Positions 16,776 through 25,832 of a stretch of 64,000 nt of DNA are shown one piece after another (position 1 is the first letter of the stretch; the number at the start of each line of letters is the position of its first letter). The position numbers and the translations under genes were made by a program. The notes beneath the pieces are model-generated. The model was not told the origin of the DNA, searched no databases, and saw nothing but the letters and a program-made list of their open reading frames with translations. Origin of the DNA: Mxb001 sp049431945 (GTDB lineage: Bacteria; Actinomycetota; Actinomycetes; S36-B12). The DNA lies in assembly GCA_049431945.1 (NCBI GenBank), contig JBMTDJ010000001.1:1-64000 (forward strand), written 5' to 3'.

Positions 16776-17036
16776 TCAGGCGGCGCGGATGACCGGTGCG
16801 GGCTCGCGAGCCGCGACGTCCTCGGCCACCGAGAGCAGCACCGACGACAGGCGAACGCCGAGTGCGCCGCAGATGGCGATGAGCATCTCCGACGACGCTT
16901 CCTTCTCGCCCCGCTCGACCTCGGACAGGTAGCCGAGGGACACGGAAGCGGCAGAGGACACATCACGGAGGGTGCGGCCTTGGAGCAGGCGAATACGCCG
17001 AAGCTCGACGCCGATCACCTCACGGAGCACGATCAC
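16776..17036 (-). CDS. clgR: ClgR-like XRE-family transcriptional activator
   Basis: 86 residues: an N-terminal 'VLREVIGVELRRIRLLQGRTLRDVS' and a helix-turn-helix ending in SLGYLSEVERGEKEASSE, closely resembling ClgR of mycobacteria, corynebacteria and streptomycetes. ClgR activates Clp protease and other proteostasis genes and is itself a Clp substrate; here the C-terminus ends ...PAPVIRAA, and a terminal Ala-Ala is a typical ClpXP degron. GTG 17036 is chosen because TAGCGT (17043–17048) lies 6 nt upstream; GTG 17030 is an alternative. Position next to cinA–pgsA–ftsK matches other actinobacteria. Confidence 0.9.
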   Translation of the reverse strand: MIVLREVIGVELRRIRLLQGRTLRDVSSAASVSLGYLSEVERGEKEASSEMLIAICGALGVRLSSVLLSVAEDVAAREPAPVIRAA

Positions 17037-17042
17037 AGGACC

Positions 17043-17048
17043 ACGCTA
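17043..17048 (-). promoter_or_regulatory. -10 of clgR (leaderless)
   Basis: TAGCGT on the minus strand, exactly 6 nt from the GTG at 17036. The remaining 155 bp up to the cinA stop contains only a short CCCC-GCA-GGGG hairpin (17156–17166) and GAGGT/ACCTC arms (17175–17190), either of which could end the cinA transcript. Confidence 0.55.
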
Positions 17049-17203
17049 CCCTCCCGGCCCGACGATCGCCTGCCGTGGATCGCACATGTCGCGACCCTCG
17101 ATCGGCAATGGCGCGCACGAAAAGGCCGCTGTCCGGTCGCCTCACCGCACAAACGCCCCGCAGGGGTCCCTTGAGAGGTGAGACGACCTCGACCGCGGCA
17201 GGA

Positions 17204-17692
17204 CTATGCGCCCGTGAGCACCCGGCCGAGCAGATCCAGGGCCGCGCTGACCGCGTGCCGGCGAACGCCCTCACGATCCTGCCCGGCACAGGCGAAGCCC
17301 ACGACGACCTCGCCCTCGGGCCCGACGACCGCGACGTAGCCCTGTCCGGGTGGTACCGGGCCGGCCACGACGCCACCGGGATCTGGGTCGGGGCCGGCTG
17401 AGCCGGTCGTGGCCACGGCGTAGTCAGCGGCGAGGAGGCGCCGTGCACCCAGAGCCATGTGCACGGCGACGGCGGGATCGACCGCGCCCTGTCGCTCGAG
17501 CAGGTCGGCATCGACTCCGAGTACGTCGGCCTTGACGGCCACGGCGTAGGAGACGAGGCCGCCGCGCACGCAGGCGCTCGCCCCCGGGATCGAGGTCAAC
17601 TCGGCGCAGACGAGTCCCCCCGTGAGGCTCTCCGCGGTCGCCACTGTCTGGCCCCGCTCGACGAGCAGCGAGACCACCTCGTCGGCCTTCAC
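17204..17692 (-). CDS. cinA: CinA C-terminal-domain protein (PncC-type NMN amidase)
   Basis: 162 residues, only the CinA C-terminal domain, with the family motif TAESLTGGLV (S22 is the expected catalytic serine) and 'ATTGSAGPDPDPGG'. Such stand-alone domains deamidate nicotinamide mononucleotide in NAD recycling. The start is GTG 17692, which overlaps the pgsA stop as GTGA; the reading frame extends further upstream but without a start codon that fits the operon. The gene is translated behind rimO–pgsA with the same overlap style. Activity on NMN is family knowledge, not visible directly. Confidence 0.85.
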   Translation of the reverse strand: MKADEVVSLLVERGQTVATAESLTGGLVCAELTSIPGASACVRGGLVSYAVAVKADVLGVDADLLERQGAVDPAVAVHMALGARRLLAADYAVATTGSAGPDPDPGGVVAGPVPPGQGYVAVVGPEGEVVVGFACAGQDREGVRRHAVSAALDLLGRVLTGA

Positions 17693-18333
17693 GAAGCGCC
17701 CCGTGACATGCGCCGTGCGCGGAGGGCATAGTCCAGGCCCGTCGCGACGGTGAGCACGAGGGCAATGGCCATCGCCGCGATCTTCACCGGATCCGCCCAC
17801 TCCGGCAGCGGGGCGAGGTAGAGCGAGATGGCGATCACCTGCGCGACCGTCTTGGCCTTGCCACCGCGCGAGGCCGGAATCACCCCGTGGCGGATGACGA
17901 TGAAGCGCAGCGCCGTGACGGCGAGTTCGCGCCCGAGGATGATGACGGTGACCCACCAGGGCAGGTCCGCGAGCAACGACAGGCCGATGAGCGCAACCCC
18001 GGTGAGTGCCTTGTCGGCGATGGGATCGGCGATCTTGCCGAGAGTGGTCACCGTGCCACTGCGACGTGCGATCTCACCATCTGCCAGATCCGTCAGCGCA
18101 GCGATGACGAAGACAGCGGTGGCCGCCCACCGCAGCGCCGCATCACTCCCGTCGTCCGCGAGGAGGAGCCAGGCGAGCACCGGGACGAGCAGCAGCCGCA
18201 CCAGGGTGAGCAGATTGGGCAACGTTGCCCAGCGCGAGGTGCCGATCGGATCACCCGCGTGGTCGGGAATTCCGGCGAGGGGTGAGTCACCGGACCCGTC
18301 GCGGCGATTCCGGTCCCGTCCCGTCGCCGTCAC
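17689..18333 (-). CDS. pgsA: CDP-diacylglycerol–glycerol-3-phosphate phosphatidyltransferase
   Basis: 214 residues with a polar ~30-residue N-terminus and four to six membrane segments. The CDP-alcohol phosphotransferase signature is intact: D82, D85, G86, A89, R90, G99, D103 and D107. It makes phosphatidylglycerolphosphate, the precursor of phosphatidylglycerol and cardiolipin, in the cytoplasmic membrane. PgsA versus another CDP-alcohol transferase is inferred from the neighbours (rimO, cinA, ftsK), matching the pgsA3/pgsA locus of other actinobacteria. GTG 18333 overlaps the rimO stop as GTGA. Confidence 0.88.
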   Translation of the reverse strand: MTATGRDRNRRDGSGDSPLAGIPDHAGDPIGTSRWATLPNLLTLVRLLLVPVLAWLLLADDGSDAALRWAATAVFVIAALTDLADGEIARRSGTVTTLGKIADPIADKALTGVALIGLSLLADLPWWVTVIILGRELAVTALRFIVIRHGVIPASRGGKAKTVAQVIAISLYLAPLPEWADPVKIAAMAIALVLTVATGLDYALRARRMSRGAS

Positions 18334-19661
18334 GCGGACTCCGCGACGAGGTCGATGCCGTCCACGCCGACCACCCTCGCACGCACGACCTCGCCGACAG
18401 CATGCGCCGTGTCGATGATCGTCGCCGAGTCATCAGGCCCCTGGTGCGCTGCGCGCGCGATGCCCCGCTCCTCAACAAGGAGCTCGACCTCGTCACCCAC
18501 ACGCTCGCTGGCCCGCTCGAGCATGAGTTCATCGACCAGCGCGGACACCTCGGCCACGCGGCGGTCGATCTCGGCCTCGGGCAGATGACCGTCCAGGGTG
18601 GCTGCCTCGGTGCCCTCCTCGTCGGAGTAGCCGAAGACGCCGACGGCGTCGAGTCGCGCCGACTCCAGGAAGCCCATGAGCTCGGACAGGTCATCGTCGC
18701 TCTCGCCCGGGAATCCGACGATGACATTGGTGCGCACACCGGCCCGCGGATTGCGCGTGCGGATCATGTCGAGCAACCCGAGGAAGTCGTCTGTCCCGCC
18801 GAATCGACGCATCCGACGCAGGACACGCGAGCTCGAGTGCTGGAACGACAGGTCGAAGTACGGCGCGACCCCCGGAGTGTCGGCGATCGTGTCGACAAGG
18901 CCCGGCCTCATCTCTGCCGGCTGAAGGTAGTTGACGCGGACCCGAAGGATTCCCGGGACACGCGCCAGAGCCGGAAGCAGGCCCTCGAGCATGCGGATGT
19001 CACCGAGATCCTTGCCGTAGGACGTGGAGTTCTCGCTGACGAGCACGACCTCGCGCACGCCGGCGTCGGCAAGGTCCGCGATCTCTCCCATCACCTGCTC
19101 CGGGCGCCTGCTGACGAAGGAGCCACGGAAGGAAGGAATGGCGCAGAAGGTGCAGCGTCGATCGCATCCGGAGGCGAGCTTGACCGATATCACCGGCCCC
19201 GTGACACGTCGGTTGAGGCCGGCATGACCGGGTGCACCGCCTGCATCAACGCGCTCGACGGGGGCAAGGGGCAGCAGGGTCCGCCGGTCCACCGGCGTGT
19301 GGGGCGCGAGACTCTCGCCGGCCGCCACGCGCCGGACGCGATCCGTGATGTCGGCATAGTCGTCGAAACTGAGGACCGCGGCGGCTTCGGGCAACGACTC
19401 CGCGAGTTCGGCGCCGTATCTCTCGGCCAGGCATCCGGTGACGATGACGCGCGCGCCCGTGTCGGCCGCTGCCAGAACGGCGTCGATCGAGTCCTTCTTC
19501 GCCGAGGCCACGAAGCCGCATGTGTTGACGAGGAGGACGTCCGCCCGCTCAGGATCCTCACTCAGATCAAGACCGTCAGCGGCGAGCCGCGCCTCGAGTT
19601 CGTCCGCGTCGACATCGTTGCGTGCGCAACCCAGGCGCAGCACAGCGACTCGGGGATCCAT
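18330..19661 (-). CDS. rimO: Ribosomal protein S12 methylthiotransferase RimO
   Basis: 443 residues. The N-terminal MTTase domain has three cysteines for the auxiliary cluster (C12, C48, C77); the radical-SAM domain has C166-x3-C170-x2-C173 in SGCDRRCTFCAIP; a TRAM domain forms the C-terminus. RimO adds a methylthio group to an aspartate of ribosomal protein S12. RimO rather than MiaB is favoured by the short N-terminus (MDPRVAVLRLGCARN) and linkage to pgsA. It is the first gene of rimO–pgsA–cinA, separated from ftsK by 89 bp. Confidence 0.9.
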   Translation of the reverse strand: MDPRVAVLRLGCARNDVDADELEARLAADGLDLSEDPERADVLLVNTCGFVASAKKDSIDAVLAAADTGARVIVTGCLAERYGAELAESLPEAAAVLSFDDYADITDRVRRVAAGESLAPHTPVDRRTLLPLAPVERVDAGGAPGHAGLNRRVTGPVISVKLASGCDRRCTFCAIPSFRGSFVSRRPEQVMGEIADLADAGVREVVLVSENSTSYGKDLGDIRMLEGLLPALARVPGILRVRVNYLQPAEMRPGLVDTIADTPGVAPYFDLSFQHSSSRVLRRMRRFGGTDDFLGLLDMIRTRNPRAGVRTNVIVGFPGESDDDLSELMGFLESARLDAVGVFGYSDEEGTEAATLDGHLPEAEIDRRVAEVSALVDELMLERASERVGDEVELLVEERGIARAAHQGPDDSATIIDTAHAVGEVVRARVVGVDGIDLVAESA

Positions 19662-19704
19662 CCCCTCAGGGTAGAGACTCTCGAGCCTGCGTCCGGTCGC
19701 GGGA

Positions 19705-19722
19705 GGGCGCCGGCACGCGCCC
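19705..19722. terminator. Hairpin between ftsK and rimO
   Basis: GGGCGC and GCGCCC pair around CGGCAC, 28 nt after the ftsK stop. The stem is short and there is no T-tract. Confidence 0.4.
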
Positions 19723-19750
19723 CTACTCCGCGGGACAAGGCCCCGAGTGA

Positions 19751-22351
19751 CTAGTTCCCGCCGCGAATATCCATGAGGAAGCCCGGCAGATCGTCGGCCT
19801 TGAGCAGCACCTCGCGCGCCTTAGATCCCTCGCTGGGGCCGACGACGCCGCGGGACTCCAGCAGATCCATGAGCCGACCCGCCTTCGCGAATCCGACGCG
19901 CAGCTTGCGCTGGAGCATCGACGTGGAGCCGAACTGCGTCGTGACGACGAGTTCAGCGGCCTGGCACAACAGATCGAGGTCGTCGCCGATCTCCTCGTCG
20001 ATCTGACGACCCACGGCGGCCGGAGCGGTGACATCGTCGCGGTAGTCGGGGTCCATCTGCTCGCGTACGAACCGCACCACGCTGCGGATCTCGGTCTCCG
20101 AGACGAAGGCTCCCTGGATGCGCTGAGCCTTGCTCGCCCCCATGGGCAGGAAGAGTCCATCGCCTTGCCCGACGAGCTTCTCGGCCCCGGGTTGGTCGAG
20201 GATCACACGACTGTCAGCGAGCGAGGAGGTCGCGAAGGCCAGACGACTCGGCACATTGGCCTTGATCAGGCCCGTGACGACGTCGACGCTGGGACGCTGC
20301 GTCGCCAGGACCAGGTGAATGCCAGCAGCGCGTGCGAGTTGCGTAATACGAACGACTGAATCCTCGACATCGCGCGGAGCCACCATCATGAGGTCGGCAA
20401 GCTCATCGACGATGACGAGCAGGTACGGGTAGGGGCGCAGCACACGCTCGCTGCCGAGCGGAGGCGTGAGCTTGCCTGACCGGACCGCCTTGTTGAAGTC
20501 GTCGATATGACGGAAGCCGAATTGCGCAAGGTCGTCGTAGCGGGTGTCCATCTCCTTGACGACCCACTGGAGGGCGTCGGCGGCCTTCTTGGGATTGGTG
20601 ATGATCGGCGTGATGAGGTGGGGGATCCCCTCGTACGCCGTGAGCTCGACTCGCTTGGGATCCACGAGGATCATGCGCACGTCGTCCGGCGTGGCGCGCA
20701 TGAGGACCGACGTAATGAGCGAGTTGATGCAGCTCGACTTGCCCGCGCCCGTGGCGCCCGCCACGAGCAGGTGGGGCATCTTGGCGAGATTGGCCACGAC
20801 ATAGCCGCCTTCGACGTCCTTGCCCAGGGCGACCGTCATCGGGTGATGCTCATCGGTGGCCGTCGCCGAACGCAGCACATCCCCGAGGCTCACGAGCTCG
20901 CGATCGGCGTTGGGGATCTCGATGCCGATCGCGCTCTTGCCCGGGATCGGGCTGAGGATGCGGACCTCGGGGCTTGCCACCGCATAGGCGATGTTGCGAC
21001 TCAGGGCTGTGACGCGCTCCACCTTGACGCTCGGACCGAGCTCGATCTCGTAGCGCGTGACGGTCGGGCCGCGTGTGAAGCCGGTGACACGCGCATCGAT
21101 GTTGAATTCCTCCAGCACCTGAGTCAGCGCCGACACCACGCCGTCATTGGCCTTCGTGCGGCTGCGCGGCGCAGGACCGGCCTTGAGCATCTGCGCACCC
21201 GGCAGGCGGTAGTCGATCGCCCGGTCCAACGGCAACTGCTCGACAGGGCCAGCGGGCGGGGCCTCGAACGTCGGTGCCGGCGTGGACTCCGGCGCCGGTG
21301 GGGCGACGTCGTCCGCCGCGCGAGGGACCTCGGTCGTGAGATGGCGCGGGCCCGTGTCGAACTTCGCGGCATCGGCGATCTGCTTGGCCGCCCCCGCGAC
21401 GCCGAGTGCCGGCTCGGCAGCAGACATGAGGAACTCTTCCTCCGCCTCGATGTCGATCTCGCCGGCGATCGCCGTGTCCTCCGGGTCGATGAGCTCCGCG
21501 GAGTCGACGACGAAGCCATCCACCTCGTCGGCGGCGTACGAATCGAGGAGTTCATCGTTGGCGGAGCGGCCACCCGAACCCGGACGCAGGATGTGGCCGC
21601 CCACGCGACGCAGAGCCTGGGGCACGGCCATGAGCGGCGTCGCCGTGAGCACGAGGATGCCGAAGACGGCGAGCAGGCCGAGGAGGACGCCGGTGACCAC
21701 CGGGCCGAGCGCGGCGGCCACGGGCGCTGTCGTGACCCAGCCCGTGATACCGGTGCCCGCTGATAGTCCGTCGAGGCCATCGCTTGGCGTGGGCAGGCCC
21801 TGCACGAGATGCCAGAGGCCCGCCGCGGCGAGGAGCAGTGCCAGTCCACCCACGATGAGTCGCCCGTTGGTCACGTGGTCTTCGGGATGTCTCAGGGTGC
21901 GCCAGCCGATGAGGAGCAGGACGATCGGCACCGCGATGTCGAACGCGCCCACGAGGTACGCCGACACGGTGCCCAGCCCGATGGTGAACCAGCCGTCCAC
22001 TCCGAACCACACGGCGGCAGCGACGATGACCGCAAGGGCGATGAAGAGCAGGCCCAAGCCGTCACGGCGGTGGACATCGTCGAGATCGCGGGCACCGTGA
22101 CCGACGCGGCGGGCCGCACCACCCATCGCGTGGGCAATCCCCAGCCAGAGGGCGCGCAGGGCCCGGCCGACTCCGGCCAGCCCGCGGGCGAGGGGCCCGG
22201 GACCACTAGATCGGCGCGAGGACGCCGTCGAGCGCGACTTGGCCGTGGAGCGCGGCTTGGCGGTCGAGCGCGGCTTGGCGGTCGAACGGCGAGACCGGGA
22301 GGGGCTCGCGGAGGAGCGGCTACGCGTGGGCACACTGGATCGACTCGCCAT
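19751..22351 (-). CDS. ftsK: DNA translocase FtsK/SpoIIIE
   Basis: 866 residues. After a basic, Ser/Arg-rich N-terminus come four to five membrane segments (to about residue 230), an acidic Ala/Pro-rich linker, the motor domain with Walker A GATGAGKSS (about residues 533–541) and a C-terminal gamma winged helix ('QRKLRVGFAKAGRLMDLLESRGVVG') that reads polarity sequences on the chromosome. FtsK anchors at the division septum and pumps DNA into daughter cells. ATG 22351 is chosen over upstream GTG codons because TACCCT lies exactly 6 nt before it. The N-terminus contains three tandem RSTAKP-like units. Confidence 0.94.
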   Translation of the reverse strand: MASRSSVPTRSRSSASPSRSRRSTAKPRSTAKPRSTAKSRSTASSRRSSGPGPLARGLAGVGRALRALWLGIAHAMGGAARRVGHGARDLDDVHRRDGLGLLFIALAVIVAAAVWFGVDGWFTIGLGTVSAYLVGAFDIAVPIVLLLIGWRTLRHPEDHVTNGRLIVGGLALLLAAAGLWHLVQGLPTPSDGLDGLSAGTGITGWVTTAPVAAALGPVVTGVLLGLLAVFGILVLTATPLMAVPQALRRVGGHILRPGSGGRSANDELLDSYAADEVDGFVVDSAELIDPEDTAIAGEIDIEAEEEFLMSAAEPALGVAGAAKQIADAAKFDTGPRHLTTEVPRAADDVAPPAPESTPAPTFEAPPAGPVEQLPLDRAIDYRLPGAQMLKAGPAPRSRTKANDGVVSALTQVLEEFNIDARVTGFTRGPTVTRYEIELGPSVKVERVTALSRNIAYAVASPEVRILSPIPGKSAIGIEIPNADRELVSLGDVLRSATATDEHHPMTVALGKDVEGGYVVANLAKMPHLLVAGATGAGKSSCINSLITSVLMRATPDDVRMILVDPKRVELTAYEGIPHLITPIITNPKKAADALQWVVKEMDTRYDDLAQFGFRHIDDFNKAVRSGKLTPPLGSERVLRPYPYLLVIVDELADLMMVAPRDVEDSVVRITQLARAAGIHLVLATQRPSVDVVTGLIKANVPSRLAFATSSLADSRVILDQPGAEKLVGQGDGLFLPMGASKAQRIQGAFVSETEIRSVVRFVREQMDPDYRDDVTAPAAVGRQIDEEIGDDLDLLCQAAELVVTTQFGSTSMLQRKLRVGFAKAGRLMDLLESRGVVGPSEGSKAREVLLKADDLPGFLMDIRGGN
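22227..22286 (-). repeat. 18-bp tandem repeat in ftsK N-terminus
   Basis: Three near-identical 18-bp units (22227–22244, 22245–22262, 22263–22280) plus a partial fourth encode R-S-T-A-K-P/S repeats in the basic cytoplasmic tail of FtsK. Copy number is likely to vary by slippage. Confidence 0.75.
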
Positions 22352-22357
22352 GTCCCG

Positions 22358-22363
22358 AGGGTA
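22358..22363 (-). promoter_or_regulatory. -10 of ftsK (leaderless)
   Basis: TACCCT on the minus strand, 6 nt from the ATG at 22351. Just upstream (22384–22400) ACGGGT occurs twice, 11 bp apart, a possible activator or repressor site. Confidence 0.5.
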
Positions 22364-22418
22364 CCCGCGAGTACCACGAATCACGGGTGTCACACGGGTC
22401 ACGCGTGTCGTCGCCCCG

Positions 22419-22444
22419 AGCCCATCCGGGCGCCCGTCTGGGCT
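22419..22444. terminator. 26-bp palindrome after rnj
   Basis: Arms 22419–22431 and 22432–22444 are inverted repeats with two mismatches in 13 (AGCCCATCCGGGC against GCCCGTCTGGGCT). It starts 3 nt past the rnj stop, so it is the likely rnj terminator. Confidence 0.55.
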
Positions 22445-22447
22445 GGC

Positions 22448-24133
22448 CTAGGCCTCCACGACCACCGGGATGATCATCGGCCGGCGCCGATGGGTCTGGG
22501 ATACCCATCGGCCGACGACCCGTCGGACCCGCTGCTGGAGCTGGTGGGGGTCGACGACACCGTCGGCGAGGGCACGCTCGAGCTCGGCCCGCACCTCGTC
22601 CCGGACGGGCTTGAGCACCTCCGGGTCCTCGTGGAAGCCGCGCGCCTCGATCTCGGGCCCGGCCACGACCTTGCCTCCCGTGATGTCAACGGCCGCGAAG
22701 ATGGAGATGAAGCCTTCGTTGCCGAGAACCCGTCGATCCGTGAGCGCGGCCTCGGTGATGTCGCCAACACTCGCACCGTCGACGAAGACGTAGCCGACCG
22801 GCACAGCCCCGACGATGCGAGCCACGCCGTCCTTGAGATCCACCACGACACCGTCCTCGGCCAGGACGATGCGCTCGCGGGGCACGCCGGTGCGCTCGGC
22901 GAGCGCGGCATTCGCACGCAGGTGACGCCATTCACCATGGACAGGCATCACATTGCGCGGCTTGACGATGTTGTAGGCGTAGAGCAACTCCCCCGCCGAG
23001 CAGTGCCCGGACACGTGGACCAGCGCATTGCCCTTGTGAACGACGGACGCACCGCTGCGAGTGAGGCCATTGATGACGCGGTTCACGGCGTTCTCATTGC
23101 CCGGGATGAGCGAGGAGGCCAGCACGATCGTGTCGTCGGGGCCGGCCTTGATCTGGTGGTCGTTGTTGGCGATCCGCGAGAGCACCGCCATCGGCTCGCC
23201 CTGCGAGCCGGTGCAGACAAGGACAACCTCGTCATCGGGGAGGTCCTCGAGTGCATCCACCGACACCAGCACGCCCGGAGGGATAGCGAGATAGTCCAGG
23301 TCGCGCGCCACCCCCATGTTGCGCACCATCGACCGGCCCACGAACGCCACCTTGCGACCATGCTCCGCAGCGGCGTCGATGATCTGCTGGATCCGGTGCA
23401 CGTGGGACGCGAACGACGCGACGATGACCCGTCCGCGGGCCCGATCGAACACCTTGTCGAGGACCGGGGCAATGTCTCGCTCGCTGGGGATGAACCCAGG
23501 CACCTCGGCATTGGTCGAGTCCACGAGGAAGAGATCGACGCCTTCGTCACCGAGGCGAGCGAAGCCATTGAGATCAGTCACCCTGCCGTCGAGCGGGAGT
23601 TGGTCCATCTTGAAGTCGCCCGTATGCAGGACAAGTCCGGCCGGGGTCCTGATGGCGACGGCCAGCGCGTCGGGAATCGAGTGATTGACGGCAAGGAACT
23701 CGAGGTCGAAGGGTCCTACCGAGACGCGCTCCCCCTCGCGGACGACGTGGACGTCGGGCTTGATGCGGGCTTCGCGCAGCTTCGCCTCGACGAACGCCAG
23801 GGTGAGGCGCGAGCCGTAGAGAGGAATGTCAGGACGCTGGCGCAGGAGAAAGGGAAGGCCCCCGATGTGGTCCTCGTGGCCGTGGGTGAGCACGATCGCG
23901 TCGACGTCATCGAGGCGCTCCTCGATGGATGAGAAGTCCGGCAGGATCAGATCGATGCCGGGCTGGGACTCCTCAGGGAAGAGGACCCCGCAGTCGACGA
24001 TGAGCAGGCGTCCGGCGTACTCGAAGACCGTCATGTTGCGCCCGATCTCGCCGAGGCCGCCAAGCGCAACGACGCGCAGTGCGCCTTCGGGCAGCGGTGG
24101 CGGTGTGGGAAGTTCGGGATGCGCGTGACTCAC
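22448..24133 (-). CDS. rnj: Ribonuclease J
   Basis: 561 residues. Metallo-beta-lactamase fold with motif HGHEDHIGG, then the beta-CASP domain and the RNase J C-terminal domain. Further metal ligands are in 'NHSIPDALA' and 'HTGDFKMD'. RNase J is a 5'–3' exo- and endoribonuclease that matures rRNA and degrades mRNA. GTG 24133 overlaps the dapA stop as GTGA, the common arrangement in actinobacteria. Length and domain order are normal. Confidence 0.95.
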   Translation of the reverse strand: MSHAHPELPTPPPLPEGALRVVALGGLGEIGRNMTVFEYAGRLLIVDCGVLFPEESQPGIDLILPDFSSIEERLDDVDAIVLTHGHEDHIGGLPFLLRQRPDIPLYGSRLTLAFVEAKLREARIKPDVHVVREGERVSVGPFDLEFLAVNHSIPDALAVAIRTPAGLVLHTGDFKMDQLPLDGRVTDLNGFARLGDEGVDLFLVDSTNAEVPGFIPSERDIAPVLDKVFDRARGRVIVASFASHVHRIQQIIDAAAEHGRKVAFVGRSMVRNMGVARDLDYLAIPPGVLVSVDALEDLPDDEVVLVCTGSQGEPMAVLSRIANNDHQIKAGPDDTIVLASSLIPGNENAVNRVINGLTRSGASVVHKGNALVHVSGHCSAGELLYAYNIVKPRNVMPVHGEWRHLRANAALAERTGVPRERIVLAEDGVVVDLKDGVARIVGAVPVGYVFVDGASVGDITEAALTDRRVLGNEGFISIFAAVDITGGKVVAGPEIEARGFHEDPEVLKPVRDEVRAELERALADGVVDPHQLQQRVRRVVGRWVSQTHRRRPMIIPVVVEA

Positions 24134-25029
24134 GACAGATCGACGCCGCCCTCGCGTAGGTCGCGCTCCAACTGCTCGATCTGATCGGCCGTCGCGTCCA
24201 CGAGCGGTGACCGTACCGGGCCCGCGGGCAGCCCCTGCAGCGCGAGTGCGGCCTTGGTGAGGATGACGCCCTGGGTGCGGAAGATGCCGGTGTACACCGG
24301 AAGCAGCGCCCGGTTGGCCGCGATGGCGCCGCAGACATCACCGGAATGGAAGGCCTGACCCATCGCGCGAATGCGATCGGCCACGAGGTGACCGACCACG
24401 GAGATGAAGCCATTCGCCCCCACAGACAGCAGCGGCAGATTGAGGATGTCGTCGCCGGAGTACCAGCCGAGATCGCAGCGCGCCATGGCCCACTGCGCAG
24501 CCTCGAGGTCGCCTTTGGCGTCCTTGTTGGCGACGATGCGAGGGTGCTCTGCGAGCCGCACGAGCGTCTCGACCTCGATGGCCACGCCGGTCCGCTTGGG
24601 GATGTCGTAGGTGATCACCGGAAGGTCCGTGGCGTCGGCGACCGTGCGGAAGTGGTGGAGGAGCCCAGCCTGCGGCGGGCGGTTGTAGTACGGCGCGACG
24701 ACGAGCAGGCCGTCGGCTCCCGCAGCGGCTGCCTCGCGCGCAAGGTGGACGGAGTGAGCCGTGTCGTAGGTGCCGACGCCGGCGATGACCCGAGATCGAT
24801 CGCCGACCGCCTCCTTGACCGCGCGGACGACGGCGGCCTTCTCCTCGTCGGTCGTCGTGGGGGACTCCCCCGTTGTGCCGTTGACCACGAGGCCGTCGTT
24901 GCCGAGATCGTCGACCAAATGCGTCGCGAGTCGCTGGGCACCGTCAACGTCGAGAGCACCTTCCGCGGTGAAAGGCGTCACCATCGCGGTGAGCATCACC
25001 CCGACGGGGCCGCTGGCGGGCACGGGCAT
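24130..25029 (-). CDS. dapA: 4-hydroxy-tetrahydrodipicolinate synthase
   Basis: 299 residues, TIM-barrel of the DapA family. GTTGE (51–55) binds pyruvate's carboxylate, Y141 and the Schiff-base lysine K169 (in VANKDAKGD) are present. It condenses pyruvate with aspartate semialdehyde in lysine and diaminopimelate synthesis. DapB, the next enzyme, is encoded separately at 31591–32334. The ATG at 25029 is 6 nt from TAGCCT, so the transcript is probably leaderless and covers dapA–rnj. thyX ends 16 nt upstream. Confidence 0.94.
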   Translation of the reverse strand: MPVPASGPVGVMLTAMVTPFTAEGALDVDGAQRLATHLVDDLGNDGLVVNGTTGESPTTTDEEKAAVVRAVKEAVGDRSRVIAGVGTYDTAHSVHLAREAAAAGADGLLVVAPYYNRPPQAGLLHHFRTVADATDLPVITYDIPKRTGVAIEVETLVRLAEHPRIVANKDAKGDLEAAQWAMARCDLGWYSGDDILNLPLLSVGANGFISVVGHLVADRIRAMGQAFHSGDVCGAIAANRALLPVYTGIFRTQGVILTKAALALQGLPAGPVRSPLVDATADQIEQLERDLREGGVDLS

Positions 25030-25035
25030 ATCGAC

Positions 25036-25041
25036 AGGCTA
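25036..25041 (-). promoter_or_regulatory. -10 of dapA (leaderless)
   Basis: TAGCCT on the minus strand, 6 nt from the ATG at 25029. It lies in the 15 bp between the thyX stop and dapA. Confidence 0.6.
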
Positions 25042-25044
25042 TCG

Positions 25045-25770
25045 CTAGGGCGCCACGCGGCCGTTGGCGACGAAGGCCTCGTGGGTGATCGGCATGAGCG
25101 CTGCCCACTCCGACTCCATGAGGTCGGCGACCATCTCGATCTCCCGCTGGGGGTACGACGGGAAGTGACTGTCGGGGTGCTTGGTGCGCAGTGACAGGAA
25201 GTTCATGAGGGCCCGAGCGTTCATCGTGACGTACATCGAGGAATAGGTGCCGACCGGCAGGACGATGCGAGCGACCTCGCGCGCCACCCCGGCGTCGAGC
25301 ATCGCCTGGTAGGCGTCATAGGCCGCCCGACACGAGGCCGTGGTCTGCTCGACCACGACGGCGTACTGATCCTGGGTGCCCTCGACGAAGTCGTAGGCCC
25401 CGGGCTTGCCCTGCTGAACGAGCCTGCGCTCGGGACCGGGGACGTAGAACACCGGGCGCAACTCGCGATAGCGCCCGCTCTCCTCGTTGTAGGACGCGAT
25501 GCGATGCCGCATGAACTCGCGGAAGACGAAGATCGGCGCGGAGATGAAGTACGTCAGCGACGTGTGCTCGAAGGGCGTTCCGTGCCGGTCGCGCATGAGG
25601 TAGTTGATCAGGCCCTTGGCGGCCGCGGCATCGGAGTCGACGTCATCGAGGGACTGCTCGCCCTTGGTGGACACGCGGGCGGCCCAGATGACGTCGGAGT
25701 CGCGCGCGGTCGCCTTCACCAACTCGACGGTGACGTCGCTGCGGAACTCGATTTCGCCGGCCTCGGACAC
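25045..25770 (-). CDS. thyX: FAD-dependent thymidylate synthase ThyX
   Basis: 241 residues. The ThyX signature RHRxxSxNxxSxR is intact at 88–100 (RHRIASYNEESGR). It methylates dUMP to dTMP using methylenetetrahydrofolate, FAD and NADPH. The start is GTG 25770, with GGGAGGA 3 nt upstream and a -10 TAGGGT at 25790–25795, giving a leader of about 13 nt; the longer reading frame is rejected. It is divergent from a GNAT gene. Confidence 0.94.
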   Translation of the reverse strand: MSEAGEIEFRSDVTVELVKATARDSDVIWAARVSTKGEQSLDDVDSDAAAAKGLINYLMRDRHGTPFEHTSLTYFISAPIFVFREFMRHRIASYNEESGRYRELRPVFYVPGPERRLVQQGKPGAYDFVEGTQDQYAVVVEQTTASCRAAYDAYQAMLDAGVAREVARIVLPVGTYSSMYVTMNARALMNFLSLRTKHPDSHFPSYPQREIEMVADLMESEWAALMPITHEAFVANGRVAP

Positions 25771-25789
25771 GGGTCCTCCCTTCCCGTGG

Positions 25790-25795
25790 ACCCTA
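25790..25795 (-). promoter_or_regulatory. -10 of thyX
   Basis: TAGGGT on the minus strand, 19 nt upstream of GTG 25770. Unlike most operon heads here, this leader has room for, and contains, a ribosome site (GGGAGGA). Confidence 0.5.
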
Positions 25796-25832
25796 TCCAA
25801 GGCGTGCGGCCCGATGGTGATAGGCAGGAGGC

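Noticed and set aside
17156..17190. Possible ClgR autoregulation site upstream of clgR
   Set aside because: I could not find a convincing match to the known ClgR operator; only short hairpins are present.
21809..23932. Long plus-strand open frame opposite ftsK and rnj
   Set aside because: It runs across two well-identified genes on the other strand and has no recognisable domain.
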